Assembly (NCBI GenBank): GCA_012032075.1
Contig: JAAURU010000155.1
Span: forward strand, 1 to 8,059
Direction: 5' to 3'
Source of the DNA: Flavobacterium sp.
Lineage (GTDB): Bacteria; Bacteroidota; Bacteroidia; Flavobacteriales; Flavobacteriaceae
Length of the DNA stretch: 8,059 bases
Shown: piece after piece, positions 7,287-8,059 of the stretch
Layout: each line of letters opens with the position of its first letter
Position numbering within the stretch: the stretch's first letter is position 1
The notes under the pieces: generated by a model
Database searches by the model: none
The model's input: only the letters and a program-made list of their open reading frames with translations
Told to the model about the DNA's origin: nothing
Program-made: the position numbers and the translations under genes

Positions 7287-8059
7287 TTAAAATGCATAGT
7301 TGAGTCCTAATCCAAACACTTCTCTCACTTGAACAGCTTTAATAGCATTATCATCATAAATGGCCTGAAGGGCAATATTTGCTGAAATATACTTATTAAC
7401 ATTCATTACTATATTCATTGGTAATCCACATCAACATTTTTCGGTTTATCCAAATAATTAGAATATAAATTAAGAATGTTTTCCATAGTTACATTCTCCA
7501 TCAAAGTTACTTTGTAATAGGCGTTTACCGCGGCTCCAAATTCGAAACGAGTAGTTTCATTACCTTTCACACCAAAATACGTTACTCCTTCTGGCAAACC
7601 TTCGGTGAATTCGCCGTGAACGATGATTAAACGTGAGGTTGCTGGCGCGATGTTTACTTTTAAATTGTCGCTTTTTTCCACAACATACCTGGCCCAACTT
7701 GCACATAAGCTGGCGAGAAAAAGTGCGAAATTTTAGCTCCTGTTTTAGCATCAAAACCAGAGTCCATTTGTGTTTTGAAGTTCAAAAATCCAGAGTAATA
7801 CCAATTGGTTTCACCTGCTTTTTGTCCGTAAAGAGAGTTGAATTCGATTCGGTCGTCTGATTTTGTGATGTCTTGATCTTTTAGTTTGGTTAAACCGTAA
7901 GCCACAATTAATTTGTTGTCCCAAACTGATTTTAGGGAAGAATAATTGTAATCGTAGTTGATTCCGATGTTTCCAGCTACGTTTGAAGTTCCTCCTGCAA
8001 GCCATTCGTTATTGAAGGCTGATTGATTGAATAAGAAGGTAAAGTTTCCGCCGCGTTTC
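7287..8059 (-). CDS. DUF3078 outer-membrane beta-barrel protein (N-terminus off window; two -1 frameshifts)
   Basis: About 258 codons of a Bacteroidetes DUF3078 protein are visible, lacking the signal peptide and perhaps 40-60 residues. Family text in order: NQSAFNNEWLAGGTSNVAGN, VWDNKLIVAYGLTK, KSDDRIEFNSLYG, NWYYSGFLNFKTQMDSGF, FFSPAYVQVGPGMLWKK, SDNLKVNIAPATSRL, TRFEFGAAVNAYYK, MENILNLYSNYL and finally VREVFGLGLNYAF. The alternating strands and terminal Phe suggest an outer-membrane barrel; the function is unknown. The frame breaks at a run of six (7672-7677; A7 expected on the coding strand, giving WKKSDN) and at a run of two (7418-7419; A3 expected, giving DYQMNIVM). Corrected, it runs to TAA at 7287-7289. 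G+C is higher in the 5' part than in the 3' part. It converges on hflX and shares the hairpin between them. Confidence 0.87.
7418..7419 (-). other. Frameshift site 2 in DUF3078 gene: A2, expected A3
   Basis: On the coding strand the text is TAC CAA TGA, a stop after VDVDYQ. One more A gives TAC CAA ATG AAT ATA (YQMNI) and opens a further 43 residues of family-like sequence ending NYAF. Confidence 0.8.
7672..7677 (-). other. Frameshift site 1 in DUF3078 gene: A6, expected A7
   Basis: On the coding strand TGG is followed by six A, which leads into a stop a few codons later. Seven A give TGG AAA AAA AGC GAC (WKKSD) and join the two halves of the family sequence. Confidence 0.85.

Noticed and set aside
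7083..7310. Open frame of 75 codons after hflX
   Set aside because: It is out of frame with the clear HflX C-terminus, which reads from 7082 to 7240 in another frame, and it runs through the terminator hairpin.
7633..8005. Further small frames overlapping the DUF3078 gene on both strands
   Set aside because: The DUF3078 reading accounts for this stretch; the alternatives are rich in Arg, Cys and Phe and match nothing.
1..8059. CRISPR arrays, tRNA/rRNA genes, insertion sequences, prophage or integrase genes
   Set aside because: I saw no direct-repeat arrays, cloverleaf signatures, terminal inverted repeats or transposase/integrase motifs on either strand.

Overview
The window is about one third G+C and reads as chromosomal DNA from a member of the Flavobacteriaceae, most likely Flavobacterium or a close relative. 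The evidence is the protein families present (a TonB-dependent receptor with a carboxypeptidase-regulatory-like N-terminus, choice-of-anchor J lipoproteins, DUF5689, DUF3078 and a flavobacterial-type HflX), TAnnTTTG promoter elements, A-rich leaders in place of strong Shine-Dalgarno sites, and outer-membrane barrels ending in phenylalanine.

Layout. A secreted endonuclease/exonuclease/phosphatase-fold protein runs leftward from 1067 and leaves the window a few residues before its end. A 139-bp divergent promoter region separates it from a rightward, operon-like cluster: TonB-dependent receptor (1207-4006), small choice-of-anchor J lipoprotein (4018-4632), and DUF5689 plus choice-of-anchor J lipoprotein (4640-5917), closed by a strong intrinsic terminator (5936-5965). 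hflX follows on its own promoter (6006-7240). It converges on a DUF3078 outer-membrane protein gene (7287 to beyond the right edge, minus strand), with a 13-bp hairpin between them that can terminate from both sides.

How the genes may work together (inference). The receptor, two probably surface-exposed lipoproteins and the divergent secreted nuclease-fold enzyme look like one uptake locus without a SusD: lipoproteins that bind, an enzyme that cuts, and a barrel that imports. Nucleic acid or another phosphodiester is the most natural substrate, because DUF5689 looks like two OB-fold halves and the enzyme belongs to the DNase I-like fold. This is the best candidate for an under-described system here. 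hflX (ribosome-associated GTPase) and DUF3078 are unrelated neighbours.

Quality. Three of the six genes are each broken by two one-base indels: the receptor (two losses), hflX (two gains) and DUF3078 (two losses). All six lie in homopolymers or short runs of A or T, and correcting each restores a complete family-like protein. This pattern suggests sequencing or assembly error rather than real gene decay, but the sequence alone cannot prove it. No RNA genes, insertion sequences, CRISPR arrays or phage genes were seen.
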